Positions 17,312 to 26,003 of a DNA stretch of 64,000 nt are shown in pieces; position 1 is the stretch's first letter; every line of letters begins with the position of its first letter. Source of the DNA: Alphaproteobacteria bacterium (GTDB lineage: Bacteria; Pseudomonadota; Alphaproteobacteria; Reyranellales; Reyranellaceae); NCBI GenBank assembly GCA_016870115.1, contig VGCH01000010.1, positions 62,001-126,000 on the forward strand. The letters run 5' to 3'. The position numbers and the translations under genes are program-made. The notes beneath the pieces are model-generated. The model made no database searches and was not told where the DNA came from. It saw nothing but the letters and a program-made list of their open reading frames with translations.

Positions 17312-18055
17312 ATGATCGAACGCGAAATCGATATCCCGACCCCCGAGGGGTCCATGAACACCTTCATCGTGGCGCCCGAGCGGGACGGACCGCATCCGGC
17401 GGCCATCCTGCTGATGGACGCGCCGGGCGTGCGCGAAGGCCTGCGCGAGATCGCGCGCCGGGTCGCGCAGTCCGGCTATGTCGTGTTGCTGCCCAACCTC
17501 TACTACCGAACCACGCGGGACTTCGTGCTGGGACCGACGGGCGATCACCCCGAGGCCGCCGCCAATCTCAAGCGCATGTTCGGCATGATCGCCGGCATCT
17601 CCAACGCCAAGATCGCAGCCGATGTCGGGACGATCCTCGACTGGCTGCCGGGCGAGGCGGAGGTGCGGGACGGCAAGGTCGGGCTGTTCGGCTACTGCAT
17701 GAGCGGCGCGTTCGCGACCGTCGCGGCGGCGCGGCACGCCGATCGGGTGGGCTGCTTTGCGTCGTTCTACGGCACACGCATGATATCCGACGCGGCCGAC
17801 TCGCCGCATGCGCTTCTGGGCGACATCAAGTGCGAGGGCTACTACGCCTTCGCCGAGACCGACAGCTACGTCCCCCTCGAACAGGTCACGAAGTTCGAGG
17901 CGATGCTCGCACGCGCGCCTTTCCCCTCGCGCTCGGAAGTGGAGCCAGGCACGGAGCACGGATACGCCTTCTCCGATCGCGGCCACTATCACCGCGCCGC
18001 GGCGGAGAAGCACTATGAGCGCCTGCTGGCGCTGTTCCGACGCAATCTGGCCTGA
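17312..18055 (+). CDS. Dienelactone hydrolase family protein
   Basis: 247-residue alpha/beta hydrolase. The nucleophile is Cys129 in FGYCMSG, as in dienelactone hydrolase (GYCxGG), not Ser. The His is in TEHGYAFSDRG near 210 and the acid is probably in AETDSYVP. The family opens lactone rings such as 4-carboxymethylenebut-2-en-4-olide to maleylacetate. It is followed, with 3- and 6-base gaps, by a quinone-reductase-like and a maleylacetate-reductase-like gene, which fits an aromatic ring-cleavage side path. Confidence 0.85.
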   Translation: MIEREIDIPTPEGSMNTFIVAPERDGPHPAAILLMDAPGVREGLREIARRVAQSGYVVLLPNLYYRTTRDFVLGPTGDHPEAAANLKRMFGMIAGISNAKIAADVGTILDWLPGEAEVRDGKVGLFGYCMSGAFATVAAARHADRVGCFASFYGTRMISDAADSPHALLGDIKCEGYYAFAETDSYVPLEQVTKFEAMLARAPFPSRSEVEPGTEHGYAFSDRGHYHRAAAEKHYERLLALFRRNLA

Positions 18056-18058
18056 GGC

Positions 18059-19045
18059 GTGCGCGCCGCCTTCTATCGCCGCCACGGGGCCGCCGCCGAG
18101 GTGATCGAGATCGGCGAGCAGCCGACTCCGCAGGCGGGGCCGGGCGAGGTGCGGGTGCGCCTGCACGCCTCGGGCGTCAATCCCTCCGACGCCAACCGGC
18201 GCGGCGGGCGTTCGCCGGGGGCCGACTACCCGCTGGTGATCCCCAACAGCGATGGCGCGGGCGTCGTTGACCAGACGGGGCCCGGCGTGGATCCGGCATG
18301 GAACGGCCGGCGCGTCTGGCTGCACAACGGCCAGCGCGAACGCGCGCTCGGCACGGCAGCGGAGTGGATCGCGCTCGATGCGACGCTGGTCGCGCCGTTG
18401 CCTGATGGCGTGCCGTTCGATGTCGGCGCCTGTCTTGGGATTCCCGCTATGACCGCGCATCGCTGCCTGTTCGCCGACGGGCCGGTGCGCGGGCTCGATG
18501 TCCTGGTCGCGGGCGGCGCCGGCGCGGTCGGTCACTATGCGATCCAGCTCGCGAAGTGGGGTGGCGCGCGGGTGCTCACGACGGTGAGTGGCCCCGCCAA
18601 AGGCGATCACGCACGCAAGGCCGGGGCTGATGTGGTGATCGACTACAAGCGCGAGGATGTGGCGGCGCGGGTGCTGGCCGAGACGGGCGGCAAGGGCGTG
18701 GAGCGGCTGGTGGAGGTCGATTTCGGCGGCAACCTCGCGACCACGCTCCGGGTGATGGCGCTCAACGGGACGGTGGCCATGTATGCCTCGCGCGGTGAGC
18801 TCAGGCCCACCGTGCCGATTTACGACTTCATGCGCCGCAACGTGAATATCCGAACGGTGCTTCTGTATTCGGTTCCGCCGGCCGACCGCGCGCGGGCCCA
18901 GACGGATATCGGCCGCTGGCTGGCAACGGGCTCTGCGGTCCACACGATCGCCGGTCACTACGCGCTTGCCAAGACGGCGGCGGCGCATCAGGCGGTGGAG
19001 AGCGGTGGCAAGCTCGGGACCGTCGTCGTCGAGTGCACTCGGTAG
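18059..19045 (+). CDS. Quinone oxidoreductase-like medium-chain dehydrogenase (zeta-crystallin type)
   Basis: 328 residues from a GTG placed 3 bases after the hydrolase stop. The N-terminal GroES-like domain has HASGVNPSDANRR and lacks the structural zinc Cys set. The nucleotide-binding domain has VAGGAGAVGHYAIQLAKWGGARVLTTV. This indicates the NADPH:quinone reductase branch of the MDR superfamily. It lies between the dienelactone hydrolase and Fe-ADH genes. Substrate could be a quinone or an enone from ring cleavage. Confidence 0.82.
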   Translation: MRAAFYRRHGAAAEVIEIGEQPTPQAGPGEVRVRLHASGVNPSDANRRGGRSPGADYPLVIPNSDGAGVVDQTGPGVDPAWNGRRVWLHNGQRERALGTAAEWIALDATLVAPLPDGVPFDVGACLGIPAMTAHRCLFADGPVRGLDVLVAGGAGAVGHYAIQLAKWGGARVLTTVSGPAKGDHARKAGADVVIDYKREDVAARVLAETGGKGVERLVEVDFGGNLATTLRVMALNGTVAMYASRGELRPTVPIYDFMRRNVNIRTVLLYSVPPADRARAQTDIGRWLATGSAVHTIAGHYALAKTAAAHQAVESGGKLGTVVVECTR

Positions 19046-19051
19046 GGACAT

Positions 19052-20227
19052 ATGCTGAACGGTATCCACGGACATCAGGACATCGAGCGCGTGGTCTATG
19101 GCCGACCCGCCGGCGCGGCGGTCGCGGTCGAGGCCGAGCGCCTGGGCGCGACGCGCGTCTTTCTCACCACCTCGAAGTCGGTCGCGGGGACCGCGTTGCT
19201 GGCGTCGGTGGCGGGGGCGCTGGGGCCCCGCCATGCCGGGACCTATGCCGGCATCACGGCCCACTCGCCGCGCGCCTGCGTGATCGAGGGCGCGGCGGCG
19301 GCTCGGGCGGCGAAGGCCGATCTGATTGTGGCGGTGGGCGGCGGGTCGGTGATCGATGCGACCAAGACGATCCTGATCGCCCTCTGGCACGGCGTGACGA
19401 CGAGCGACGGGCTTGATCCCTATCGTGCAGGGCGGCCGCGCGGCGGTGCGGCGCCGTCTTCGCCCGCGATCGCGCCGGGCCCGGCGCCGTTGCGCATGCT
19501 CGCGGTCCCCACCACGCTCTCGGCGGCGGAGTTCAACGCCTTCGCCGGCATCAGCGATACCCGTCTCGGCATCAAGGAGAGTTTCGGCCACCCGCAGGCC
19601 GTGCCGCGAGTCATCATTCTTGATCCGGCGGCGACGCTTCACACGCCACTCGACCTGATGCTCTCGACCGGGCTCAAGGCCGTGGACCATGCCGTCGAGC
19701 GCCTGTGCTCGACGCTCGCGCATCCCTTCGCGATCGGTTTGGGCGTCGAGGCCCTGCGCTTGTTGACGAAGGCCCTGCCGCGGCACCGTGCCGATCCCGG
19801 CGACATGGCGGCCCGCCTCGATCTGCAGTTCGGGATGTGGCTCTCGATCGGCGCGGGCACCTCGGGCGTCGGTGTTGGCGCCAGTCACGGCATCGGCCAT
19901 GTGCTGGGGGCGGCGTGCGGCGTGCCGCACGGCCATACCTCCTGCGTGATGCTGCCCTCGGTTCTGCGTTGGAACAGCGTGGTGAACGCCGAACGCCAGC
20001 GCCGTGTCAGCGAGGCCTTCGGACAGCCCGCCGCCGCCGCCGCGGACCTGGTCGCCGGGCTGGTCGGCGATCTCGGTCTGCCGCGCAGGCTCGCCGATGT
20101 CGGTGTCGGCCGCGACCGGTTTCGCGAGATCGGCGAGAAGTCGATGCATGACCGCGCGGTGTTGAATAACCCGCGTCCCATCGACCGGCCGGAACAGGTG
20201 ATGGAGATCCTGGAGTTGGCGGCCTGA
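19052..20227 (+). CDS. Iron-type alcohol dehydrogenase, maleylacetate reductase-like
   Basis: 391 residues. NAD(P) binding is marked by VAVGGGSVIDATK (about 92-104). In the metal-site helix the usual G-M-D-A-x-x-H-A is G-L-K-A-V-D-H-A, with Lys in place of the first metal-binding Asp. A comparable change is known in maleylacetate reductases, which do not need iron. His residues in GASHGIGHVLGAACGVPHGHTS are kept. Placed after dienelactone hydrolase, it would reduce maleylacetate to 3-oxoadipate; this pathway is inferred. Confidence 0.78.
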   Translation: MLNGIHGHQDIERVVYGRPAGAAVAVEAERLGATRVFLTTSKSVAGTALLASVAGALGPRHAGTYAGITAHSPRACVIEGAAAARAAKADLIVAVGGGSVIDATKTILIALWHGVTTSDGLDPYRAGRPRGGAAPSSPAIAPGPAPLRMLAVPTTLSAAEFNAFAGISDTRLGIKESFGHPQAVPRVIILDPAATLHTPLDLMLSTGLKAVDHAVERLCSTLAHPFAIGLGVEALRLLTKALPRHRADPGDMAARLDLQFGMWLSIGAGTSGVGVGASHGIGHVLGAACGVPHGHTSCVMLPSVLRWNSVVNAERQRRVSEAFGQPAAAAADLVAGLVGDLGLPRRLADVGVGRDRFREIGEKSMHDRAVLNNPRPIDRPEQVMEILELAA

Positions 20228-20296
20228 TGCGCGCATGAGGTCATTTCATCGTCGCGCCCTCTGGCGCGGCGAGGGGCGGGGCGTACCTTCAGGGTC

Positions 20297-21106
20297 ATGC
20301 AAACCCAAGATGTCATCGCCTCGGTGAACTATCTCGCCGACCTCTCGATCAAGCCCGTGACCTACAATCCGCCGGCCGGGACGGGCATGCCGCGCCGGGT
20401 CGGCAACTACCGCGACTTCGACGTTCGAATCGCCGACGCGCGACCGGAGGCGGCGCATCTGTCGCTCGATCGCCAGGGCGTACGGTTGGTCGAGCACCAG
20501 ACTGCCGTCCGCGACTTCCTGGATTCCGCCATTGTCCGGGATGTCTACTACCCCGAAGTCGAAGCTTTGCTCCGGCGCGAGACCGGCGCGGCTCGGATCG
20601 TCATCTTCGATCACACCGTGCGGTCGGGCCGGGACGGGGTGGCGCGCGGCCTGCGCACGCCGGTGTTCAGCGTTCACAACGACTATACCGAGAGGTCGGG
20701 CCCGCAGCGCTTGCGGGAGCTGATCTGCGCGGAAGACGCGGAGCGGGCGCTCCGCGGCCGGGTCGCCGAGTACAATGTCGGGCGCAACATCGCGGACCGG
20801 CCGATCGAACGCACGCCGTTGGGGTTCGTGGACTCGCGTACGCTGGCGCCGCGCGATCTGGCGGTGTGCGATCTGGTCTACGCCGATCGCACCGGCGAGA
20901 TCTACCAGGGTGTGCGCAACGCGGACCATCGCTAAATCTGGTTCCCGCGCATGACCCGCGACGAGGCCGTGCTGATCAAGTGCTTTGACAGCGCGCAAGA
21001 CGGGCGCGCCCGCTTTTCGCTGCACAGCGCCTTCGAGTTGCCGGGGTCCGAGCAGGCCGCGCCGCGCGAGAGCATCGAGGTCCGCGCCTTCGCCCTCTTC
21101 GACTGA
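20297..21106 (+). pseudogene. CmcJ/NvfI-family oxidoreductase gene interrupted by in-frame TAA
   Basis: The first 212 codons (20297-20932) read as a CmcJ-family protein: VHNDYTERSGPQRLRELI, NVGRNIADRP, APRDLAVCDLVYADRTGEIYQ, ending NADHR. Codon 213 is TAA (20933-20935). The same frame then continues as IWFPRMTRDEAVLIKCFDS through RESIEVRAFALFD to TGA at 21104-21106, which is the expected conserved C-terminus (family proteins continue after HR with an aromatic, then FPRM). Total 269 codons, the normal size. So one nonsense codon, or one base error, splits an otherwise intact gene. It follows the Fe-ADH gene by 69 bases. Confidence 0.82.
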
Positions 21107-21164
21107 GGCCTTGAGCGCGCCTCGTCGTTCCGATCCGGCGTGTTCGACCCGGATCGGGAAGCCT

Positions 21165-21884
21165 CTAGGCGCGGGCGATCGAGTCGAGGTGGTCAGCCAG
21201 TTCGTCGGGGTGGCTGTAGAAGGGCGAGTGGCCGCAGTCCATCGTGATGGATCGGCAGGGCAGGGCCGCCTGCATGCGCCGCTGCAGATCGATCGAGATC
21301 GCGTTGTCGCGCGTGCACTCGATGTACCAACGCGGCACCGACCCGTAGCGTTCATCGGTCAGTGACATCGGCGTGGCAGAGATCGCCGTCGGCTGCGGCC
21401 GCAGACGCTCGATGGCGCGGAACCGGTCCTCGGGCGGCACATCGTTGTAGAAGAGCGTCGGAACGTGCGCGCGCGCGAAGGTGTAGGTGCTGCCGTCGCC
21501 GCTCATCTCGATCGCACGGCGGATCAGCGCGTCCGGCTCGGTCAGCGTCATGTCGCGGCCTGTGCGCCCGTTGGGCGGCATGATGGCGGTGAGGTAGACC
21601 AGCGCGGACACCCGCTTGCGCCGTGCCTCGGCGACCGCGCCGATGGTGATGCCGCCGAGCGAGTGGCCGACGAGAATGGCCGGCTCGGCGCGCGCATCGA
21701 GCAGGCGCGCGATGACCTGGACATTGGACGACAGCGACACGCAGGCCGGCGGCGTGGCATCGGCGCCCAGACCCGGGAGATCGGGGGCCTCGACCGTGTG
21801 GCCGCGCGCTGTCAGAAGCGGCGCGATCCGCTCCCAGCACCAGCCGCCGTGCCCCGCACCGTGGACCAGGATGAATTGCGCCAT
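21165..21884 (-). CDS. Alpha/beta hydrolase, esterase of the salicylate/pyrethroid esterase type
   Basis: 239 residues. Opens with FILVHGAGHGGWCWERIAPLL, which holds the oxyanion-hole HGA. The nucleophile is in VGHSLGG (about Ser79) and the catalytic His in CGHSPFYSHPDEL near the C-terminus. This is the small plant-like methyl-salicylate/pyrethroid esterase subgroup. The ATG lies 2 bases after the stop of the SDR gene, making it the last gene of the long minus-strand train. Ester substrate unknown. Confidence 0.84.
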   Translation of the reverse strand: MAQFILVHGAGHGGWCWERIAPLLTARGHTVEAPDLPGLGADATPPACVSLSSNVQVIARLLDARAEPAILVGHSLGGITIGAVAEARRKRVSALVYLTAIMPPNGRTGRDMTLTEPDALIRRAIEMSGDGSTYTFARAHVPTLFYNDVPPEDRFRAIERLRPQPTAISATPMSLTDERYGSVPRWYIECTRDNAISIDLQRRMQAALPCRSITMDCGHSPFYSHPDELADHLDSIARA

Positions 21885-21886
21885 GC

Positions 21887-22741
21887 TCAGCTCCGCCCGA
21901 CCACCGTGCGCGCGCCGGCGGCGGGGACGAAGAAGTCCGGCAGCAGGTCGGCGCCCGGTGTCACCGCGTAGCGCGCGAAGTCGGTGACGCCCTCGGCCGC
22001 CAGCACCTCGTCGTCGATGAAGAAATTGCCGGTGCAGCTGCGCGCCGGCCGGTTGAGGATGGCGTGGGCGGCGTCGGCCATGATCTCGGGTTTGCGACAG
22101 CGCTTCATCGCGTCCTCGCCACCCAGCACGTTCTGGATCGCGGCGGTCGCGATGGCGGTCCGCGGCCACAGGCAGTTGAAGGCGATGCCATCGTCGCGGA
22201 ACTCTTCCGCCATCGCCCAGGCGAAGACCGACATGCCGTACTTGGCGAGCGTATAGGCCGCGTGTCCGCGGAACCAATTGACGTCGAAATCGAGCGGCGG
22301 CGAGAGATTCAACACGTGGGGGTTGGCGGCGCGCCGCAGATGCGGGATGCATTTCTGCGAGACCAGGAAGGTGCCGCGCGCGTTCACCTGGTGCATCAGG
22401 TCGTAGCGCTTCATCGGCGTCGAGAGCGTGCTCGTGAGGCTGATCGCGCTGGCATTGTTCACCAGAACGTCGATGCCGCCGAAGGTGGCGACGGTCTCGG
22501 CCACCGCCCTTTCGACGCCCTGCTCGTCGCGGATGTCGCACGGGATCACGAGGGCGCGACCGCCGGCGGCCTCGATCTCGGCCTTGGCGGTGAAGATGGT
22601 GCCCGGCAGGCGCGGGTCGGGCGCCGCCGTCTTGGCCACGATCGCGAAGTTGGCGCCATCGCGCGCGGCGCGCAGCGCGATCGCGAGCCCGATACCGCGG
22701 CTCGCGCCGGTGATGAACAGGGTCTTGCCGGCCAGACTCAT
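21887..22741 (-). CDS. HSDL2-like short-chain dehydrogenase
   Basis: 284 residues. TGASRGIGLAIALRAARDGAN gives the cofactor loop, VNNASAI the Asn motif, LNLSPPL the Ser and YTLAKYG the catalytic Tyr-x-x-x-Lys. The insertion after the first strand (TAAPDPRLPGTIFTAKAEIEAAGG) and the LNLSPPL block are characteristic of hydroxysteroid-dehydrogenase-like protein 2, usually tied to lipid metabolism, though the SCP2 tail of animal HSDL2 is absent. It lies between a crotonase and an esterase gene. GAGAGGAACCC precedes the ATG. Confidence 0.83.
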   Translation of the reverse strand: MSLAGKTLFITGASRGIGLAIALRAARDGANFAIVAKTAAPDPRLPGTIFTAKAEIEAAGGRALVIPCDIRDEQGVERAVAETVATFGGIDVLVNNASAISLTSTLSTPMKRYDLMHQVNARGTFLVSQKCIPHLRRAANPHVLNLSPPLDFDVNWFRGHAAYTLAKYGMSVFAWAMAEEFRDDGIAFNCLWPRTAIATAAIQNVLGGEDAMKRCRKPEIMADAAHAILNRPARSCTGNFFIDDEVLAAEGVTDFARYAVTPGADLLPDFFVPAAGARTVVGRS

Positions 22742-22832
22742 GGGTTCCTCTCGACGTGTCCGCTCCTACTTGGCGCGACCCGTCGGGGCGGGGTAGCCCG
22801 CACCCGCAAGGGAGCCATGCGGGCGGTATGGC

Positions 22833-23702
22833 TCAATTGTTGCGCGGCGGCTTGCTGCCGGGGATGGGCGCGCCGGAGTCGCGCTCTTTGACGGCCTGGT
22901 GGAAGCCGGTCTCCTCGGCCCGCGCCTTGAACCACATCCCCTCGGGCGAGTGGCGGGTGAGGCCGTCGAACACCGTGGCGAGCGTCTGGGTGGTGCGCAG
23001 CCCCATATTGTCGAAGGCCGCGTTGATCGCGGTCTTCTGCATCCAGAGCTGGTTCTTGGGCACACCGACGATGCGGTCGAGCAGGCGGCCGACCTCGCCG
23101 TCCAGTTCGGCTTCCGGCACCGCCTTGGTGATGAGGCCGATGCGCTCGGCCTCGCGGCCATCGATCAGATCACCGGTGAAGAGCAGTCGCTTGGCCCGCT
23201 CGGCGCCGACGCGATAGACCCACATCATCGTGGTCGGGCAGCCCCAGACGCGGGCGGGCGGATAGCCGATCTTCGCGTCCTCGGCCATCATCACGAGATC
23301 GCAGGACAGCGCGATGTCGCTGCCGCCGGCCACGGCATAGCCGTGGATCTGGGCGATGGTCGGCTTGTAGCTGCGCCACAGGCTCGCGAAGCACTGGGTG
23401 TAGTGGTCCATCCATTGATAGTCGATGAACGGGTCCCAGGGCATGTCCTGGCTGCCCGAGACACCGCGAGGATGTTCGGCATAGGCCTTGAGATCGTAGC
23501 CGGCACAGAACGCGCGGCCCGCGCCCTTGAGCAGGATCGCGTGAACGAGATCGTCGCGGTTGGAGCGCTCGACGGCGGCGCGGATTTCCTCCGGCATCCG
23601 GCTGGAGATGGCGTTCAAACGCTCGGGGCGATTCAGGGTGACGATGGCGACGCGATCGCGACGCTCGTAGAGCAGGGTCTCGTAGCCCTCGTCCGACATC
23701 AC
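22833..23702 (-). CDS. Enoyl-CoA hydratase/isomerase (crotonase) family protein
   Basis: 289 residues. Crotonase oxyanion segments are GAGRAFCAGYDLKAYAEHP (about 62-80) and IHGYAVAGGSDIALSCDLVMMAEDAKIGYPPARVWG. The usual catalytic Glu of hydratases is not obvious at the second site (VWGCPTTM), so isomerase, thioesterase or other crotonase chemistry is possible. Its ATG overlaps the TGA of the Bug receptor gene, so translation of receptor and enzyme is coupled. A C-terminal extension after the trimerisation helices contains charged residues. Confidence 0.82.
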   Translation of the reverse strand: MMSDEGYETLLYERRDRVAIVTLNRPERLNAISSRMPEEIRAAVERSNRDDLVHAILLKGAGRAFCAGYDLKAYAEHPRGVSGSQDMPWDPFIDYQWMDHYTQCFASLWRSYKPTIAQIHGYAVAGGSDIALSCDLVMMAEDAKIGYPPARVWGCPTTMMWVYRVGAERAKRLLFTGDLIDGREAERIGLITKAVPEAELDGEVGRLLDRIVGVPKNQLWMQKTAINAAFDNMGLRTTQTLATVFDGLTRHSPEGMWFKARAEETGFHQAVKERDSGAPIPGSKPPRNN

Positions 23703-24673
23703 TCGACCTTCACATTCGCCTCATCGATGATCGGCTTCCATTGCGCGAACTGGGCGCGCTGGAACGCCCCGAACGCCGCCGGCGCCATCTCGGCGGGCGT
23801 CGGCAGCTCCTGACCCAGGTCCTCGAGCTTGCGCCGCACCTCGGGATCGCCGAGCGCGGCGACCGCCGCGCGGTTCAGCCGGTCAACGATGGCGGCGGGT
23901 GTTCCCTTGGGCGCCCACAGCCCATGCCAGATCGCGACCTCGGCTCCGGGCGCGCCCGCTTCGGCCACAGTCGGGATGTCGGGCGCCGCGGGCGAACGTC
24001 GGGGCGCGGTGACGGCATAGGCCCGCACCTTGCCGGCCCGAACATGCGGCAGGGCGTTCGACGACTGGTCGACCATGATCTGGATTTGGTTGGCGATGAG
24101 GTCCTGGATCGCCGGCCCGGTGCCGCGATAGGGCACCAGCTGGTATTTGGTCCCGGTCACCTTGTTGAAGAGCAGCGCGCCGATGTGCGAGCCCGAGCCG
24201 ACGCCCGCGGTGCCGCCCGAGACCTTGTCGGCATTGGCCTTCAGGTAGGCGATCAGCTCGGCCAGCGTGTTGGCCGGCACCTGGTTTGAGGTGACCACCA
24301 ACATGGGATTGCTGGGCAGGCGCGCGATCGGGGCCAAGTCGTCGACCACGTTGAAGGTCAGCTGGCGGTAGATGGCGCCGTTCACGACATTCGTGCCGAG
24401 ATGCCCGATGCCGATCGTGTATCCGTCGGGGGCCGCGCGGACGAGCTTGCCGACGGCGATCGTGCCCGCGGCGCCGGCGGTGTTATCGATGATGAATTGC
24501 TGGGCGAGTTCGCGGCCCATGCGCTCACCCATGATGCGGGCCATCACGTCGGTCGGGCCGCCGGCGGCGAAAGGCACGATGATCGAGATCGGCTTGGTGG
24601 GGTAGGCCTGGGCCAAGGCCGGCGCGGCGAGGCCGGTGGCGGCGAGGGCGAGGCTGAACTGGCGGCGCTTCAT
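23699..24673 (-). CDS. Bug/TctC-family periplasmic solute receptor, within an ABC-transporter operon
   Basis: 324 residues from ATG 24673. The signal peptide MKRRQFSLALAATGLAAPALAQA precedes mature YPTKPISIIVPFAAGGPTDVMARI, the Bug hallmark; LVPYRGTGPAIQDLI and IMVDQSSNALPHVRAGKVRAYA follow. It lies downstream of an FAD oxidoreductase and of a NitT/TauT-type ABC ATPase and permease pair with no receptor of the expected SsuA/NMT1 type. Whether it serves those proteins or another membrane partner is open. Confidence 0.9.
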   Translation of the reverse strand: MKRRQFSLALAATGLAAPALAQAYPTKPISIIVPFAAGGPTDVMARIMGERMGRELAQQFIIDNTAGAAGTIAVGKLVRAAPDGYTIGIGHLGTNVVNGAIYRQLTFNVVDDLAPIARLPSNPMLVVTSNQVPANTLAELIAYLKANADKVSGGTAGVGSGSHIGALLFNKVTGTKYQLVPYRGTGPAIQDLIANQIQIMVDQSSNALPHVRAGKVRAYAVTAPRRSPAAPDIPTVAEAGAPGAEVAIWHGLWAPKGTPAAIVDRLNRAAVAALGDPEVRRKLEDLGQELPTPAEMAPAAFGAFQRAQFAQWKPIIDEANVKVE

Positions 24674-24704
24674 CGGCGGCTCCACGGCGGTCGGGACAGC
24701 GGGA

Positions 24705-26003
24705 TTAGTCGCACCTCTCCAGATTGTCGTAAAGCCGGCGCTGCAGCGCCGCGACATCGATCTGGCGCACCGAGCCCGCGCCCGCGAGGTCGAGCGCATG
24801 GGCCGCCGCGGCGCCGGTCGCAATGCAGGGACCCATGACCCGTACGCTCGAGAGTGCCGCGGGATCGCCATCGATACAGCGGCCCGCCGCCACCAGATTG
24901 TCGGCATCGGGCGGAACCAGCGCGCCAAGCGGCACATAGTGCATGTGGTCGTCGGCGAACTCCTCCCAATGCACGTCATCCGCGCGATTGTGCAGCTCGA
25001 TCGGCCAGCTGCAGCGCGCGATGGCGTCGGGATAGCGCAGCCCGGCGCGGACCTCGTCGGCCTGCATATGGTGCCGGCCCGCGATCCAGCGCGTCATGCG
25101 CACACCGGGCAGGCCATAAACCCGCACGCGCGCGCGGCCGAAAGCGGCGGGGTAGTGGTCCTTGAGGAACCCCATCAGGCGATCCACCTGGTCGCGCCCG
25201 TCGATCGCCATGCGCGCGGCGCCCAGCGGATCGAGCGGCGTCGGCATGTGGGTCATGTTGATGAGACAGAGGCCACGGCCCGGACGCGCGAAGACGAAGC
25301 CGTCATGCCGGCGCAGACCGCGCGCGGCGCTCTCGCGGACGAGCCGTGCCTTCAGCTCGGCGCGATCGATGGCCGCGACCGCGGCCTCATCGGCATGCTC
25401 GACGATGGTCATCAGCGTGCCGAACACCGGCTCCTCGGGCTCGCGGCAGGCGAACCCCGCCATCCAGGCGAGCGCCGCGTCGCCCGACGCGTCGACGAAT
25501 CCTCGGGCGCGCACTTCGACCGCGCCATAGCGCGTGGCGAAGCTCGCCGACGTCACGCGGCCCCCGGAGCGCGCGACCTGGGTCAGGACCGCGCCCGTCA
25601 GGGGGACCACGCCGGCCGCGTCGATCGCCGTCTCCACCCAGCGCGACAACACGCCTTCGTCATAGAGGGCAATGGTGGTGCGGCGGCGGTTGCGGATGTA
25701 GTCGACCGCATCGTGGCGCTCGAGATGGGCCAGGATGTCGTCGACGATGCCGTGGGTCACCAGCTTGGGGTCCGGGCCGTTCGCGAACATGCCGCAGAAG
25801 GAGCCGATGATCGACCCGACGGCCTGGCCGCCCAGCGCCGGTGCGGCGTCGCACAGCACCGTCCGCCGGCCGAGCCGCGCCGCCTCGATCGCCGCCGACA
25901 CCCCGGCGATGCCGGCGCCAACCACGCAGATGTCGGCTTCGACGACCAGCGGTGCGGGGTTCGCGGGTCGGACGGAAAGCCGGGTCGCGAGAGTTAGCGC
26001 CAT
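24705..26003 (-). CDS. FAD-dependent oxidoreductase (FAD_oxidored / GIDA-like flavoprotein)
   Basis: 432 residues from ATG at 26003. An N-terminal dinucleotide fold reads ADICVVGAGIAGVSAAIEAARLGRRTVLCD, followed by APALGGQAVGSIIGSFCGMF. A second motif ARGFVDASGDAALAWMAG and the C-terminal VAAGRCIDGDPAALSSVRVMGPC close the FAD site. This is the family with the pattern of succinate-dehydrogenase-like flavoproteins of unassigned substrate. It overlaps the end of the ABC permease gene, placing it in the same operon as transporter and receptor, so it probably acts on the imported compound. Confidence 0.84.
   Translation of the reverse strand: MALTLATRLSVRPANPAPLVVEADICVVGAGIAGVSAAIEAARLGRRTVLCDAAPALGGQAVGSIIGSFCGMFANGPDPKLVTHGIVDDILAHLERHDAVDYIRNRRRTTIALYDEGVLSRWVETAIDAAGVVPLTGAVLTQVARSGGRVTSASFATRYGAVEVRARGFVDASGDAALAWMAGFACREPEEPVFGTLMTIVEHADEAAVAAIDRAELKARLVRESAARGLRRHDGFVFARPGRGLCLINMTHMPTPLDPLGAARMAIDGRDQVDRLMGFLKDHYPAAFGRARVRVYGLPGVRMTRWIAGRHHMQADEVRAGLRYPDAIARCSWPIELHNRADDVHWEEFADDHMHYVPLGALVPPDADNLVAAGRCIDGDPAALSSVRVMGPCIATGAAAAHALDLAGAGSVRQIDVAALQRRLYDNLERCD

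Noticed and set aside
17192-20236. A 1000-codon open frame on the minus strand antisense to the hydrolase/reductase operon
   Set aside because: High GC makes long antisense frames common; its translation is low-complexity Arg/His/Ala with no family signal, while the plus-strand genes have clear domains and tight spacing. The same applies to the antisense frame at 1679-4159.
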